DNA from: Sphingobacteriales bacterium
Lineage (GTDB): Bacteria; Bacteroidota; Bacteroidia; Chitinophagales; Chitinophagaceae
Assembly: GCA_016200915.1 (NCBI GenBank)
Contig: JACQDV010000085.1
Location: 1 to 58,220, forward strand
Direction: 5' to 3'
DNA: 58,220 nt
A program made the translations under genes and the position numbers. Positions 1 to 8,535 of the stretch are shown piece after piece. Position 1 is the stretch's first letter. Each line of letters begins with the position of its first letter. The notes under the pieces were generated by a model. It was not told the origin of the DNA. It did no database searches and worked only from the letters and a program-made list of their open reading frames with translations.

Positions 1-135
1 AATCCCTGGCAGGGTTAAAAACAAGACTGATAACTAAGATTGCCGCAACTACATTGCTCCAATGGATTAATTATCAGAATCAAAAACCAATTAATCATTT
101 AAAACATGCCTTGGCGGCTTAATCGCACAACGGGT
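1..135 (+). mobile_element. Right end of an IS982-like insertion sequence (partial)
   Basis: The window opens inside a transposase-like reading frame that stops at 120-122. Just beyond it, read from the outside inwards, lies ACCCGTTGTGCGATTA (about 120-135), which resembles the ACCC-starting termini I associate with IS982-family elements. The element end is therefore placed near 135. Only this end is visible, so the other inverted repeat and the target duplication cannot be checked. The family assignment is from memory of transposase C-termini. Confidence 0.5.
3..122 (+). CDS. Transposase C-terminal fragment, IS982-like (partial)
   Basis: An open frame enters from the window edge and encodes 39 residues before TAA at 120-122. 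It begins SLAGLKTRLITKIAA and ends PINHLKHALAA. This basic, helical ending with the pattern PINH(I/L)K is what I recall for the last segment of IS982-family DDE transposases. The catalytic residues would lie outside the window. The stop overlaps the stop codon of the convergent mreD by two bases, so the two genes share the IS end. The frame could be accidental, but 39 codons with a family-like ending make a real transposase tail more likely. Confidence 0.55.
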   Translation, partial: SLAGLKTRLITKIAATTLLQWINYQNQKPINHLKHALAA

Positions 136-661
136 TATTAGTAATAAACTTCTGTTTTCGGGGGAATAACATTTCTACCAATAATATCAATATTAAACTG
201 ATTAATGTTGAAGCCAGCGTTTTAATAATGAGGTACCAGATGTTGCCAAACTGGTAAGCTTCCAATGTAAACAGAAAGCCATGATGTATAACTGTAAGCA
301 ACACTATATAAGTAGCATAAGGTGCTAATCCAAGACTTTTAATGGAAGGTTCTTTATAATTCATTTCTGCTCCCTGTTGTGGAATAAGAATATTTACGAG
401 GAAAGGACGCAGATAAGCGATCAATACACAAGGAGTTGCATGAAGTCCTGGTGTGTGGGTAAACCAATCCAGCGTCATACCTGTTAAGAAAGCAATCACC
501 ATAACCCAAAAACGGGATAATGAAAATGGCAACCACAGTATAAACAGGAAATACAAATATGGGTTAATAGAATAATGCAATGCAGGTATTGCATTTAGTA
601 CAAAAACCTGCACTAAAATGAATAACACAAAACGTATTATAAGTCTTAAAAAGTCACTCAT
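119..661 (-). CDS. mreD: Rod shape-determining membrane protein MreD
   Basis: A 180-residue, strongly hydrophobic protein with about five or six predicted membrane segments, placed directly after mreC with a 4-base overlap. MreD is the small integral membrane member of the MreBCD elongasome, which directs lateral wall synthesis. Identification rests on size, hydropathy and gene order, since the family is poorly conserved. The last five codons (ending NPLCD then stop, 119-133) appear to lie inside the terminal repeat of the neighbouring insertion sequence. The natural C-terminus has therefore probably been replaced by a short hybrid tail. The mrdA/rodA genes that often follow mreD in this phylum are not adjacent here. 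Confidence 0.85.
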   Translation of the reverse strand: MSDFLRLIIRFVLFILVQVFVLNAIPALHYSINPYLYFLFILWLPFSLSRFWVMVIAFLTGMTLDWFTHTPGLHATPCVLIAYLRPFLVNILIPQQGAEMNYKEPSIKSLGLAPYATYIVLLTVIHHGFLFTLEAYQFGNIWYLIIKTLASTLISLILILLVEMLFPRKQKFITNNPLCD

Positions 662-1509
662 TTTTTATTCTTTACTTTTTCCTCCAGCTCTTTTTGTTCT
701 TCCCGCTGCATATTATCAATTATCCAAACGGTTTGAATGCTTTTGAAATCTGTTGCGGATTTTATCTTCAATAAATAATTGTTGGTACTCTGTTCCTGGA
801 TGATTTGTGCAATAGTACCCACCATCAGGTTGGGAGGAAACTTATCTGAGTACTGGCTCGTCAGCACCGTATCGCCCTTCTGTAATTTTACACTCTTGGG
901 AATATCTCTTAAAGTTAATATGGAAGCATCCGTTCCATCCCATTCTAATTTACCTGATTCTCCCGTCTTCTTTATCTTCACACTGGTATTACTCTGCTTA
1001 TGCAATAAACTCATCACCACACTAAAATTGCTGCTTACATCCACCACCACACCAACAATTCCGCCGGGACCATAAACACCCATATCTCTTTTAACACCCT
1101 GGTTCGATCCACGGTGCAGGGTAATAAAGTTGTTGGGAAGATTGGTGCTGTTATGTACCACTTCAGCCTGCATGTATAAATATTTACGTTTGGTACCCAG
1201 CGTATCAATTGGAATAGTATCAGTCACCACTTTATTAGTAGTATCGGCAGATGAATAATCTTCTTTTAATAAATTTATTAGTCTTGTATTCTCTTTGCTC
1301 AGGCGTTCATTTTCTTTTCGCAAACTAAAATAACCTTCCACTTTATTGTATTGAGAAAAAACTGAGCCGGTCAGTTCATTGGCCGTACCCATAAAAGCCG
1401 CCTGGTGAAACTTATTATAACTAAAGAGAAAGTATAAACTCAGCACTTCCAAAAATAGAAAGAAGAGCAGGTTAGAATGCTTACGTAAAAAGGCGAAGAT
1501 ATTTCTCAA
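658..1509 (-). CDS. mreC: Rod shape-determining protein MreC
   Basis: A 283-residue protein with a short cytoplasmic N-terminus, one membrane helix (about residues 12-30), a coiled-coil stretch (about 55-85, including RKENERLSKENTRLINLL) and a C-terminal beta-rich periplasmic domain with the typical GPGGIVGVV segment. MreC links cytoplasmic MreB filaments to the periplasmic wall synthases of the elongasome. The lysine- and glutamate-rich C-terminal tail overlaps the mreD start by 4 bases, suggesting translational coupling. The gap to mreB upstream is 94 bases and is filled by a repeat element shared with the hemD-hemE gap. Confidence 0.93.
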   Translation of the reverse strand: MRNIFAFLRKHSNLLFFLFLEVLSLYFLFSYNKFHQAAFMGTANELTGSVFSQYNKVEGYFSLRKENERLSKENTRLINLLKEDYSSADTTNKVVTDTIPIDTLGTKRKYLYMQAEVVHNSTNLPNNFITLHRGSNQGVKRDMGVYGPGGIVGVVVDVSSNFSVVMSLLHKQSNTSVKIKKTGESGKLEWDGTDASILTLRDIPKSVKLQKGDTVLTSQYSDKFPPNLMVGTIAQIIQEQSTNNYLLKIKSATDFKSIQTVWIIDNMQREEQKELEEKVKNKK

Positions 1510-1603
1510 GAACGAATATTGAAGTTGATGGCTGATTTATGATATCTGATGTCTGGTGTGAGAAATCTTGAAATCAGATATCCGACATCAGACATCAAAC
1601 ATC
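1510..1603 (-). repeat. Self-complementary repeat element between mreB and mreC (copy 1)
   Basis: Immediately after the mreB stop, in the transcribed sense, runs the word GATGTCTGATGTCGGAT, followed by its partial complement CCAGACATCAGATATC and then ATCATAAATCAGCCATC, before the mreC start. The same opening and closing words occur in the same order between hemD and hemE. The arms can fold into an interrupted hairpin in the polycistronic RNA. Confidence 0.75.
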
Positions 1604-2629
1604 TTACCTCATTACAAAAGGATATCTATCGTAATTCTTTAATGCAATACCTGTACCACGAACGACACTTTTCAGCGGATCATCGGCCACATGCACCGGT
1701 AATTTAATTTTTTGGCTTAATCTTTTGTCAAGACCTCTTAACAAAGCACCACCACCGGTTAAGTACAGGCCACGACGGTAAATATCCGCAGCCAGTTCAG
1801 GAGGTGTTTGTTCCAATGCTTTTAATATAGCTTCTTCTATCTTGAAAATACTTTTATCCAATGCTTCTGCCACTTCCTGGTAGCTTACCATAATTTGTTT
1901 GGGGATACCGGTTACCAAGTCACGGCCATTAACCGGAATATCATCTGGTGGGCTATCTAAATCTTTCATCGCAGCACCAATCTGTATCTTGATCTGCTCA
2001 GATGTACGTTCACCAATCAATAAACTATGATAACGGCGTAAAGCTTCCATAATATCAGCGGTAAATTCATCACCGGCAATTCTTATACTCTGGTCGCACA
2101 CTATACCAGCCAGCGCAATTACGGTAATACCAGTTGTACCACCACCTATATCAATGATCATATTACCTACAGGCTCTTCCACATCAATACCAATACCCAG
2201 GGCCGCAGCCATTGGCTCATGCAACAGGTACACTTCCTGTGCACCGGCTTGTTCAGCACTGTCACGAACGGCACGTTTTTCTACTTCGGTAATGCTGCTG
2301 GGAATGCAGATCATCATTCTCCATTTTGGCGGGAACAATGGTTTTTTAGGGTAGATCATTTTGATCATTTCCCTGATCATGATCTCCGCCGCATTGAAAT
2401 CGGCAATTACACCATCCTTTAGCGGACGAACAGTGCGGATGCTTTCATGTGTTTTTTCATGCATCAACAGCGCCTTACGGCCTACGGCTAAAACATTTTT
2501 GGGGTTATTTCTGTCTAATGCCACAATTGAAGGCTCATTCACTACTACTTCGTCGTTATGTATGATGAGGGTATTTGCAGTTCCGAGGTCAATGGCGATC
2601 TCCTGAGTAAAAAAGTTAAAAAGACCCAT
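1604..2629 (-). CDS. mreB: Rod shape-determining actin homologue MreB
   Basis: A 341-residue actin-fold ATPase that polymerises along the inner membrane and positions the elongasome. The phosphate-1 loop IDLGTANTLI is near residue 14, phosphate-2 DIGGGTTGI near 160 and the adenosine-loop TGGGALLRG near 291, all in order. The length matches the family's usual 335-350. It is the first gene of mreBCD. The start ATG is preceded on the minus strand by a plausible Bacteroidota promoter and by no Shine-Dalgarno sequence. The stop is followed at once by the repeat element occupying the mreB-mreC gap. Confidence 0.97.
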   Translation of the reverse strand: MGLFNFFTQEIAIDLGTANTLIIHNDEVVVNEPSIVALDRNNPKNVLAVGRKALLMHEKTHESIRTVRPLKDGVIADFNAAEIMIREMIKMIYPKKPLFPPKWRMMICIPSSITEVEKRAVRDSAEQAGAQEVYLLHEPMAAALGIGIDVEEPVGNMIIDIGGGTTGITVIALAGIVCDQSIRIAGDEFTADIMEALRRYHSLLIGERTSEQIKIQIGAAMKDLDSPPDDIPVNGRDLVTGIPKQIMVSYQEVAEALDKSIFKIEEAILKALEQTPPELAADIYRRGLYLTGGGALLRGLDKRLSQKIKLPVHVADDPLKSVVRGTGIALKNYDRYPFVMR

Positions 2630-2654
2630 GTTGGTATATTGAAATTTTTGTGAG

Positions 2655-2685
2655 CAAAGTTGAAGGAAAATACTCGAAAAAACAA
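2655..2685 (-). promoter_or_regulatory. Candidate mreB promoter (Bacteroidota -33/-7 type)
   Basis: On the minus strand, TTG (2685-2683) is followed after 20 bases by CAACTTTG (2662-2655), a 7/8 match to the -7 consensus TAnnTTTG. Transcription would start about 18 bases before the mreB ATG. This is a pattern match only. Confidence 0.35.
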
Positions 2686-2882
2686 TGCCAAAACATTTAT
2701 TTGTGGGGAAATTGGGAAAATAGATAAAAGTTTGTGGTTGGTGGTTTTTGGTTGGTGGTTATGGGCTTTGGTACTAATGGTGGCTTTTGTTCATTGGGCA
2801 TCGTTCCTTGTGTCACTCACTTCGGGGTTTGGGAATTCTATTCATCAATAAATACATTTTTATTAATCGCTTATTCTATATT

Positions 2883-3072
2883 ATGTTCCGTAGGAACATC
2901 TCGTGGGTAGCAAATTATAATGAATCATGTTTTCGTTCCATAGGAACGATTGGTGTTTTTTGAATGTATTGTTTCTAATGTTTCCAAAAAAAATTGTCAT
3001 CACCATACGTTCCTATGGAACGTTGATAATCTTTATTTTGAATTCTACCTACGAAATGTTCCTACGGAACAA
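2883..3072. repeat. Nested array of four GTTCCNNNGGAAC palindromes
   Basis: Four perfect or near-perfect palindromes occur in order: GTTCCGTAGGAAC (2885-2897), GTTCCATAGGAAC (2935-2947), GTTCCTATGGAAC (3009-3021) and GTTCCTACGGAAC (3059-3071). Copy 4 is the reverse complement of copy 1, and copy 3 of copy 2. Flanking words also pair across the array: CTCGTGGGTAG after copy 1 matches the complement of CTACCTACGAA before copy 4. The whole is a roughly 190-bp imperfect inverted repeat built of two palindrome-spacer-palindrome halves. It may be a MITE-like or REP-like element. Confidence 0.85.
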
Positions 3073-3197
3073 GAAGAATTAAACAACAAAATATCCTAAA
3101 CAGAATTACTACTGCTGAAAATACAGTAGCACAAAAGCTTAATCAATAAACCATCCGAATTCGTGCTGTATATCGAATTCGGGGTCCTTTTCTTTGT

Positions 3198-3227
3198 AAC
3201 TTTCTTTTGGACAAGCAAAAGAAAGTT
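3198..3227. repeat. Hairpin AACTTTCTTTT / AAAAGAAAGTT
   Basis: Eleven-base arms (3198-3208 and 3217-3227) separated by 8 bases, lying downstream of purD. It could act as a terminator, though its arms are AT-rich. The word is of a type common in intergenic DNA of this phylum (from memory). Confidence 0.6.
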
Positions 3228-3295
3228 AACAGCAACTATAAAGACGAAGAATTTTATAATCGATAAACCAGCTATCAACATTCAAAGTGAAAGCT

Positions 3296-4573
3296 CTACA
3301 TAAACTCATACCCAATATCCCTGCGGTAATAAATCCCATCGTAATCTATCTTCTCCAGCACCTGCTTTGATTTATTTACACAATCACTCACCGATTCACC
3401 AAAAGAAGTTACTGCCAGCACACGACCACCGTTGGTTACTACATGATCGTCTTCCTGTTTGGTGCCTGCATGAAAGATGAGTGAATCTTCATTGATTGAA
3501 GAGGGAAATAAAATGGCCATTCCTTTCTCATAACTGCCGGGATAACCATCACTCACCGCCATCATGGTAACCGCATGGCGGCTGTCAGTTTCAACAGTTA
3601 CTTCATCCAATTTTTGCTGAGCAGTTTTAATAAATAATTCAACTAAATCGTTTTTCAGCCTGGGCATAACTACCTCAGTCTCCGGATCACCCATGCGACA
3701 ATTATACTCTATCACATAAGGTTCATCTTCCACTTTTATTAATCCGATAAATACAAAACCTTTGTATTCTATATTTTCTTTTTTAATTCCTTCTATTGTT
3801 GGGATGATCACTTTCTCTTTTACCTTTTGCATAAATGCATCATCTGCAAAAGGAACAGGACTCACTGCACCCATACCACCGGTATTCAATCCGGTATCGC
3901 CTTCTCCAATTCTTTTATAATCTTTTGCTTCGGGTAATATCACATAGTTTATCCCATCTGTCAATACAAACACACTTAATTCAATACCAGTTAAAAACTC
4001 TTCTATCACCACTTTCTTACCTGCATCACCAAACTTATGTTGCTGTACCATCAGTTCAAATTCAGCAATCGCCTCAATCGGGTGCTGACAAATAACCACT
4101 CCCTTACCTGCTGCTAATCCATCCGCTTTTAATACCACCGGCATTTCATGTTGCTTGATATAACCAACACCCTGTGTAAAGTTTTCAGAAGTAAACTCCC
4201 TGTACGCAGCTGTAGGAATCCCATACTTCATCATAAATTCTTTGGCAAACGCTTTGCTGCCTTCCAGCAAAGCGCCTTGCTGTGAAGGACCGATCACCAT
4301 TATATCTTTTAACGCTTTATCCTTTTTAAAATAATCGTACACCCCTTTCACCAAAGGATCTTCCGGACCAACCACTACCATTTCAATTTTTTCTTTAATG
4401 CAAAATTTTTTGATCGCTTCAAAATCATCCGAAGCCATATCAACATTAATACTGCATTGTGCTGTGCCTGCATTGCCCGGTGCGGTAAATAGTTTAGAAC
4501 AAAGTGGGCTCTGCTGTAACTTGTAGGCCAGTGCATGTTCCCTGCCGCCTTGTCCGAGTAAGAGGATGTTCAT
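3296..4573 (-). CDS. purD: Phosphoribosylamine--glycine ligase PurD
   Basis: A 425-residue ATP-grasp enzyme that joins glycine to phosphoribosylamine, forming GAR, the second step of de novo purine synthesis. The N-terminal Rossmann segment LLLGQGGREHALA, the ATP-grasp core (about residues 105-300, with VLKADGLAAGKGV and the metal-binding EYNCRMGDPETE) and the C-terminal domain are all present. The length is typical. The gene stands alone, divergent from the peptide transporter at 4757 with 183 bases between starts, and no other purine gene is adjacent. Confidence 0.97.
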   Translation of the reverse strand: MNILLLGQGGREHALAYKLQQSPLCSKLFTAPGNAGTAQCSINVDMASDDFEAIKKFCIKEKIEMVVVGPEDPLVKGVYDYFKKDKALKDIMVIGPSQQGALLEGSKAFAKEFMMKYGIPTAAYREFTSENFTQGVGYIKQHEMPVVLKADGLAAGKGVVICQHPIEAIAEFELMVQQHKFGDAGKKVVIEEFLTGIELSVFVLTDGINYVILPEAKDYKRIGEGDTGLNTGGMGAVSPVPFADDAFMQKVKEKVIIPTIEGIKKENIEYKGFVFIGLIKVEDEPYVIEYNCRMGDPETEVVMPRLKNDLVELFIKTAQQKLDEVTVETDSRHAVTMMAVSDGYPGSYEKGMAILFPSSINEDSLIFHAGTKQEDDHVVTNGGRVLAVTSFGESVSDCVNKSKQVLEKIDYDGIYYRRDIGYEFM

Positions 4574-4756
4574 ATTCAGGTATAAAATATGCGCAAAGAA
4601 AACATCATATACTGATATAGTGAAAAATAGTTATCCTGACCAAAACCTTACCCATATTGAATATTAACGACCATTTGCTTGGCGGGCAAAAGATTTTCTG
4701 TATTTTCCCGAATTATTGACTAACTGTAAACATTTTCTTTAACGAAATTCAGCTGT

Positions 4757-6430
4757 ATGAATGATACAATAAAGACCGGGCGTCATCCCCGTGCATTGTA
4801 TGTTTTGTTCTTCACCGAAATGTGGGAACGCTTTGCTTACTATTTAATGGTAGGCATTTTGCTTTTATATACGATTGATCCCACCAGCAATGGCGGAAAG
4901 GGTTTCCCGCAAAACATTGGTGCAGATATTACGGGCAGTTTTATTGCCTTGGTATATTTAACGCCGTTTATTGGTGGCCTGATTGCAGATCGTTATTTGG
5001 GATATATCAAATCTATTTTTATTGGCGGCAGTTTGATGTCAGCAGGTTATTTGTGCTTAGGCATACCTGGGAATACAGCCATGATTGTTTCTCTTACTTT
5101 AATTATTGTAGGCAATGGTTTTTTTAAACCAAATATTTCTACTGTTCTGGGTAATATTTATAACAGGGAAGATTTAAAACCACTTAAAGATAATGCTTAC
5201 AATATTTTTTACATGGGTATCAATATTGGAGCCTTTGTCTGCAATTTTGTGGCAGCTTATCTGCGTAATAAATATGGCTGGGGTTATGCCTTTAGTGCCG
5301 CAGGTATAGGTTTAATTATCGGCATGATTATACTCGCAATGAATCTTGATAAAGTGAGAGTGGGTGATGTAAAAAAACCTGTTCAGCCGGAAGATATGAG
5401 TCTGGGACAGATCTCAGGATATGTTTTTTTACCGGCTGTTATAGCAGCAGTGATTGGATGGGTTCTGCCTTCATCATTATTCGGACATGCTTTTATGGGT
5501 ACCAAAGCAAATGATGCTTTTGTATTTGCCTGTATTCCGGTAATTGCTTTTTATGTTTCATTATGGGTAAAAGCAAAAGGTTCAGATAAAAAAGCAATTG
5601 GTTCTTTATTGTTCATCTTTGCTATTGCAGTTGCTTTCTGGACTATCTATAATCAAAATGCAACGGGTCTCACTTTATGGGCAGAAAAACATACCGACCG
5701 GGTGGCGTCTCCAACAACAGAAAAAATAGTTTCAGGAATATTTCCCATGCAGCAGGTTACAGATACGCCCCGACTGGTGAATAAAGTGAATGAATATTTT
5801 GTGGATGTAAAAAATGATACGGGTGGTGTAGCACAGGTGATGGGGCCCGATCCTTATTTTAATAATGTACCCAAAGACCAATGGCCTAACGGAAAAACTG
5901 TAAAGCTTACCAATACAGAACTCTTTCAGTCTATCAATCCACTATTTATAGTACTGCTAACTTTATTCTTTGTTCCGTTCTTTGATTACCTGCGAAAAAA
6001 AGGTAAAGAACCTACCACTGCCAATAAATTTGGTATGGCCATGTTTATATCAGGCTTATCTGCATTAGTGATGGTGTTTGCCGTAATGTCTGTTCCTTCT
6101 ATCTATACACATAAAACTTCACCACTGTGGTTATGGGCTACTTATTTTGTATTTACCATCAGTGAAATATTTTTAAGCCCTATAGGTTTATCATTTGTTT
6201 CCAAATTATCGCCACCCCGTCTTACAGCATTAATGATGGGCGGATGGTTCCTGGCAACTTCACTTGGGGGAAAAATTGCAGGTGTGATGACCACCTTCTG
6301 GGATGATTTTACCGATAAGAAAATGTTCTTCCTGATATTATTTGTTGCAGCAACCATTGGTGGTATTTTAATTTATTCCAAAATAAAATCACTCAACCAG
6401 ATCGTGAAAGAACGAACTGGTATGGATTAA
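4757..6430 (+). CDS. POT-family proton-dependent di/tripeptide transporter
   Basis: A 557-residue MFS protein with about 12-14 membrane helices. The proton-coupling ExxER motif is visible in TEMWERFAYY near residue 22, and the POT signature GGLIADRYLGYIKS near residue 75. These place it in the POT/PTR family (DtpT-like), importing di- and tripeptides with protons across the inner membrane. A hydrophilic insert at about residues 310-385 between late helices is expanded, as in many Bacteroidota members. It is followed by a hairpin terminator and then an OPT transporter on the same strand, so this locus is dedicated to peptide uptake. Confidence 0.93.
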   Translation: MNDTIKTGRHPRALYVLFFTEMWERFAYYLMVGILLLYTIDPTSNGGKGFPQNIGADITGSFIALVYLTPFIGGLIADRYLGYIKSIFIGGSLMSAGYLCLGIPGNTAMIVSLTLIIVGNGFFKPNISTVLGNIYNREDLKPLKDNAYNIFYMGINIGAFVCNFVAAYLRNKYGWGYAFSAAGIGLIIGMIILAMNLDKVRVGDVKKPVQPEDMSLGQISGYVFLPAVIAAVIGWVLPSSLFGHAFMGTKANDAFVFACIPVIAFYVSLWVKAKGSDKKAIGSLLFIFAIAVAFWTIYNQNATGLTLWAEKHTDRVASPTTEKIVSGIFPMQQVTDTPRLVNKVNEYFVDVKNDTGGVAQVMGPDPYFNNVPKDQWPNGKTVKLTNTELFQSINPLFIVLLTLFFVPFFDYLRKKGKEPTTANKFGMAMFISGLSALVMVFAVMSVPSIYTHKTSPLWLWATYFVFTISEIFLSPIGLSFVSKLSPPRLTALMMGGWFLATSLGGKIAGVMTTFWDDFTDKKMFFLILFVAATIGGILIYSKIKSLNQIVKERTGMD

Positions 6431-6444
6431 TATATTATGCCAAT

Positions 6445-6479
6445 AAAAAGGAGTTGATAAAATATCAGCTCCTTTTTTA
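6445..6479 (+). terminator. Hairpin terminator after the POT transporter
   Basis: Arms AAAAAGGAGTTGATA and TATCAGCTCCTTTTTT pair with one G-T wobble around a short A-rich loop. The 3' arm ends in a T run, as in intrinsic terminators. It lies between the two peptide transporters, so they are probably not a strict operon. Confidence 0.75.
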
Positions 6480-6518
6480 TGCAGATTTTTCCTGTCTTTT
6501 TTATTAAAACTGATTGTT

Positions 6519-8519
6519 ATGTCATCACAAAAGTTTCAGCCTTTTGTAGCTCCTGAAACAAACATGAAGGAGTTTACCATCAAAAGTATTTTGATGGGTT
6601 CAATTTTCGGAATCATCTTTGGCGCCGCTACTGTTTATCTTGCTTTAAAAGCCGGCTTAACAGTAAGTGCCTCCATTCCGATTGCTGTATTAGCTATTGC
6701 ACTGGGAAAGTTATTTCTCAAAACAACCATTCTTGAAAATAATATTATACAAACTACCGGAAGTGCCGGTGAAAGTATTGCGGCTGGTGTTGTATTTACA
6801 TTACCCGGGTTTCTTTTTCTTTCTTCACCGGAAAGCGGAAGTTTTTTTAATTACTTCACTATAATGACCCTTGCCATACTGGGAGGGATGCTGGGCACAT
6901 TAATGATGATACCATTAAGACGTTCTTTAATTGTAAAGGAACATGACACACTTCCCTATCCTGAAGGAACCGCTTGTGCATCGGTATTAAAAGCCGGCGA
7001 AAAGGGTGGTGAGTTAGCCCGAACAGCTTTTATGGGAATGGCCTTTGCCATGGGTTATGCCATACTCCAAAAAGTATTTCATGTAATTGCAGAAGTACCG
7101 GTTTATGTAACCAATCTTAAAAATAAATACCTCCCTTCAGCAAGAGTAAACGGAGAGATCACTCCTGAATATTTAGGGGTGGGTTATATCATCGGCCCTA
7201 AAATTTCCGGCATACTGGTAGCAGGTGGTGTATTAAGTTCTTTTGTTTTAATTCCATTACTGGCTACATTAGTTCCTGCTGATACTACCTTTGCCCAGTT
7301 AACAAAGCTGGGTATCAATCCAACAAAATATGGATGGGATGCAGCTACGCATACATTTGGCAATAATGCAGAAGCTTTGTACCGTGCTTTTATCCGGCAG
7401 ATAGGTGCTGGTGCTGTGGCAGCAGGTGGTTTTATTACACTCATCAAAACAATTCCCACAATCGTTTCATCTTTTAAAGAAAGTATTGCTTCTGTTAAAG
7501 AAAGAGGTGAAGGCAAATCTGTTATTCGTACAGAGCAGGATTTGAATATTAAAGTAGTGTTATGGGGAAGCCTTGGATTAATATTGATCATGGCATTACT
7601 ACCAATTATACCCGGCAACAATATTGGAAGCCGTTTATTACTTGGTTTACTTGTTATTATTTTCGGCGCATTTTTCGTTACCGTTTCCTCCCGTATTGTT
7701 GGGTTGATCGGTTCTTCCAACAATCCCATTAGTGGTATGACCATAGCTACAATAATGGCTACTTGTTTGGTTTTTTTAAGTGTGGGCTGGGGTGGCAAAG
7801 CATACGAAGCAATGGCGTTAGTAGTAGGCGGAATGATCTGTATTGCCGCTGCCAATGCCGGAGGTACATCGCAGGATTTAAAAACAGGTTATTTAGTTGG
7901 TGCTACACCTAAATATCAGCAGCTGGCATTATTTATTGGTGCAATTGTTTCATCCATTGTAATTGGCTGGACCGTAAAAATATTAGACACTCCCAATAGT
8001 GCTTTGGTAGCACAAGGTGTTAAACATGCAATTGGTGAAACTTATTCTGCACCACAAGCTACCTTAATGGCCACTTTAATTAAAGGCATACAATCTCAAA
8101 ATTTAGACTGGCAATATGTATTCAGCGGAGCCTGTATTGCCGTTATATTAGAATTATGCGGTGTAAAAGCTTTAAGTTTTGCCGTAGGAACTTATCTCCC
8201 ATTATCAACCACCCTTCCAATTTTTGCCGGTGGATTTATAAGAGGATTGGCTGATAAGTATGCTAAGAAAAATAATTTTTCAGAAGAGGATGAAGATCTG
8301 CGTAAAGGAAATTTATTTGCAACAGGATTGGTGGCTGGTGGTGCATTGTTTGGAGTGATCGTGGCAATATTAACGGTCTTCTTTGAATCGGGGATGAAAG
8401 CGGTTAACTGGGAAGAAAAATTAACAGGGGTATTCGGCACAGAATGGTATATGCTGATTGGAGTTGTTTTCTTTGGAATTATGGGATTAACATTATACCG
8501 TGTTGCTACCAAAAAATAA
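6519..8519 (+). CDS. OPT-family oligopeptide transporter
   Basis: A 666-residue polytopic membrane protein with about 15-16 hydrophobic segments. Family features include the N-terminal block EFTIKSILMGSIFGIIFGAA, the TTGSAGESIAAGV segment near residue 80, GTACASVLKAGEKG near 150, and GGTSQDLKTGYLVGATP near 450. These match the bacterial OPT family (TIGR00733-like), proposed to move oligopeptides or metal-siderophore complexes. Substrate cannot be read from the sequence. It follows the POT transporter by 88 bases, with a terminator between, and is closed by a strong hairpin. Confidence 0.92.
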   Translation: MSSQKFQPFVAPETNMKEFTIKSILMGSIFGIIFGAATVYLALKAGLTVSASIPIAVLAIALGKLFLKTTILENNIIQTTGSAGESIAAGVVFTLPGFLFLSSPESGSFFNYFTIMTLAILGGMLGTLMMIPLRRSLIVKEHDTLPYPEGTACASVLKAGEKGGELARTAFMGMAFAMGYAILQKVFHVIAEVPVYVTNLKNKYLPSARVNGEITPEYLGVGYIIGPKISGILVAGGVLSSFVLIPLLATLVPADTTFAQLTKLGINPTKYGWDAATHTFGNNAEALYRAFIRQIGAGAVAAGGFITLIKTIPTIVSSFKESIASVKERGEGKSVIRTEQDLNIKVVLWGSLGLILIMALLPIIPGNNIGSRLLLGLLVIIFGAFFVTVSSRIVGLIGSSNNPISGMTIATIMATCLVFLSVGWGGKAYEAMALVVGGMICIAAANAGGTSQDLKTGYLVGATPKYQQLALFIGAIVSSIVIGWTVKILDTPNSALVAQGVKHAIGETYSAPQATLMATLIKGIQSQNLDWQYVFSGACIAVILELCGVKALSFAVGTYLPLSTTLPIFAGGFIRGLADKYAKKNNFSEEDEDLRKGNLFATGLVAGGALFGVIVAILTVFFESGMKAVNWEEKLTGVFGTEWYMLIGVVFFGIMGLTLYRVATKK

Positions 8520-8535
8520 ATGCTGCTTTGGCATA

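Larger units (their letters stand above)
2630..3295. other. Gene-free region between mreB and purD
   Basis: I see no convincing gene here. The stretch holds a G/T-rich run of TTGGTGG words (about 2731-2765), a large nested palindrome array (2883-3072), a CGAATTCG inverted pair (about 3157-3182) and a hairpin with arms AACTTTCTTTT/AAAAGAAAGTT (3198-3227). Short open frames in it have no recognisable features. Confidence 0.7.

Noticed and set aside
2660-2851. A 63-codon plus-strand frame upstream of mreB rich in Trp, Val and Leu
   Set aside because: It consists largely of repeated TTGGTGG words, overlaps the mreB promoter region in the opposite sense, and resembles no protein.
2883-3072. CRISPR array between mreB and purD
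   Set aside because: Only four units, each palindromic and in alternating orientation with unequal spacers, and no cas genes nearby.
3096-3281. A 61-codon minus-strand frame next to purD
   Set aside because: It runs through two inverted repeats and has no domain or signal; the apparent hydrophobic start is an AT-rich artefact.
7184-7855. A 223-codon frame antisense to the OPT transporter
   Set aside because: Proline/isoleucine-rich shadow of a membrane-protein gene with strong coding signal on the other strand.
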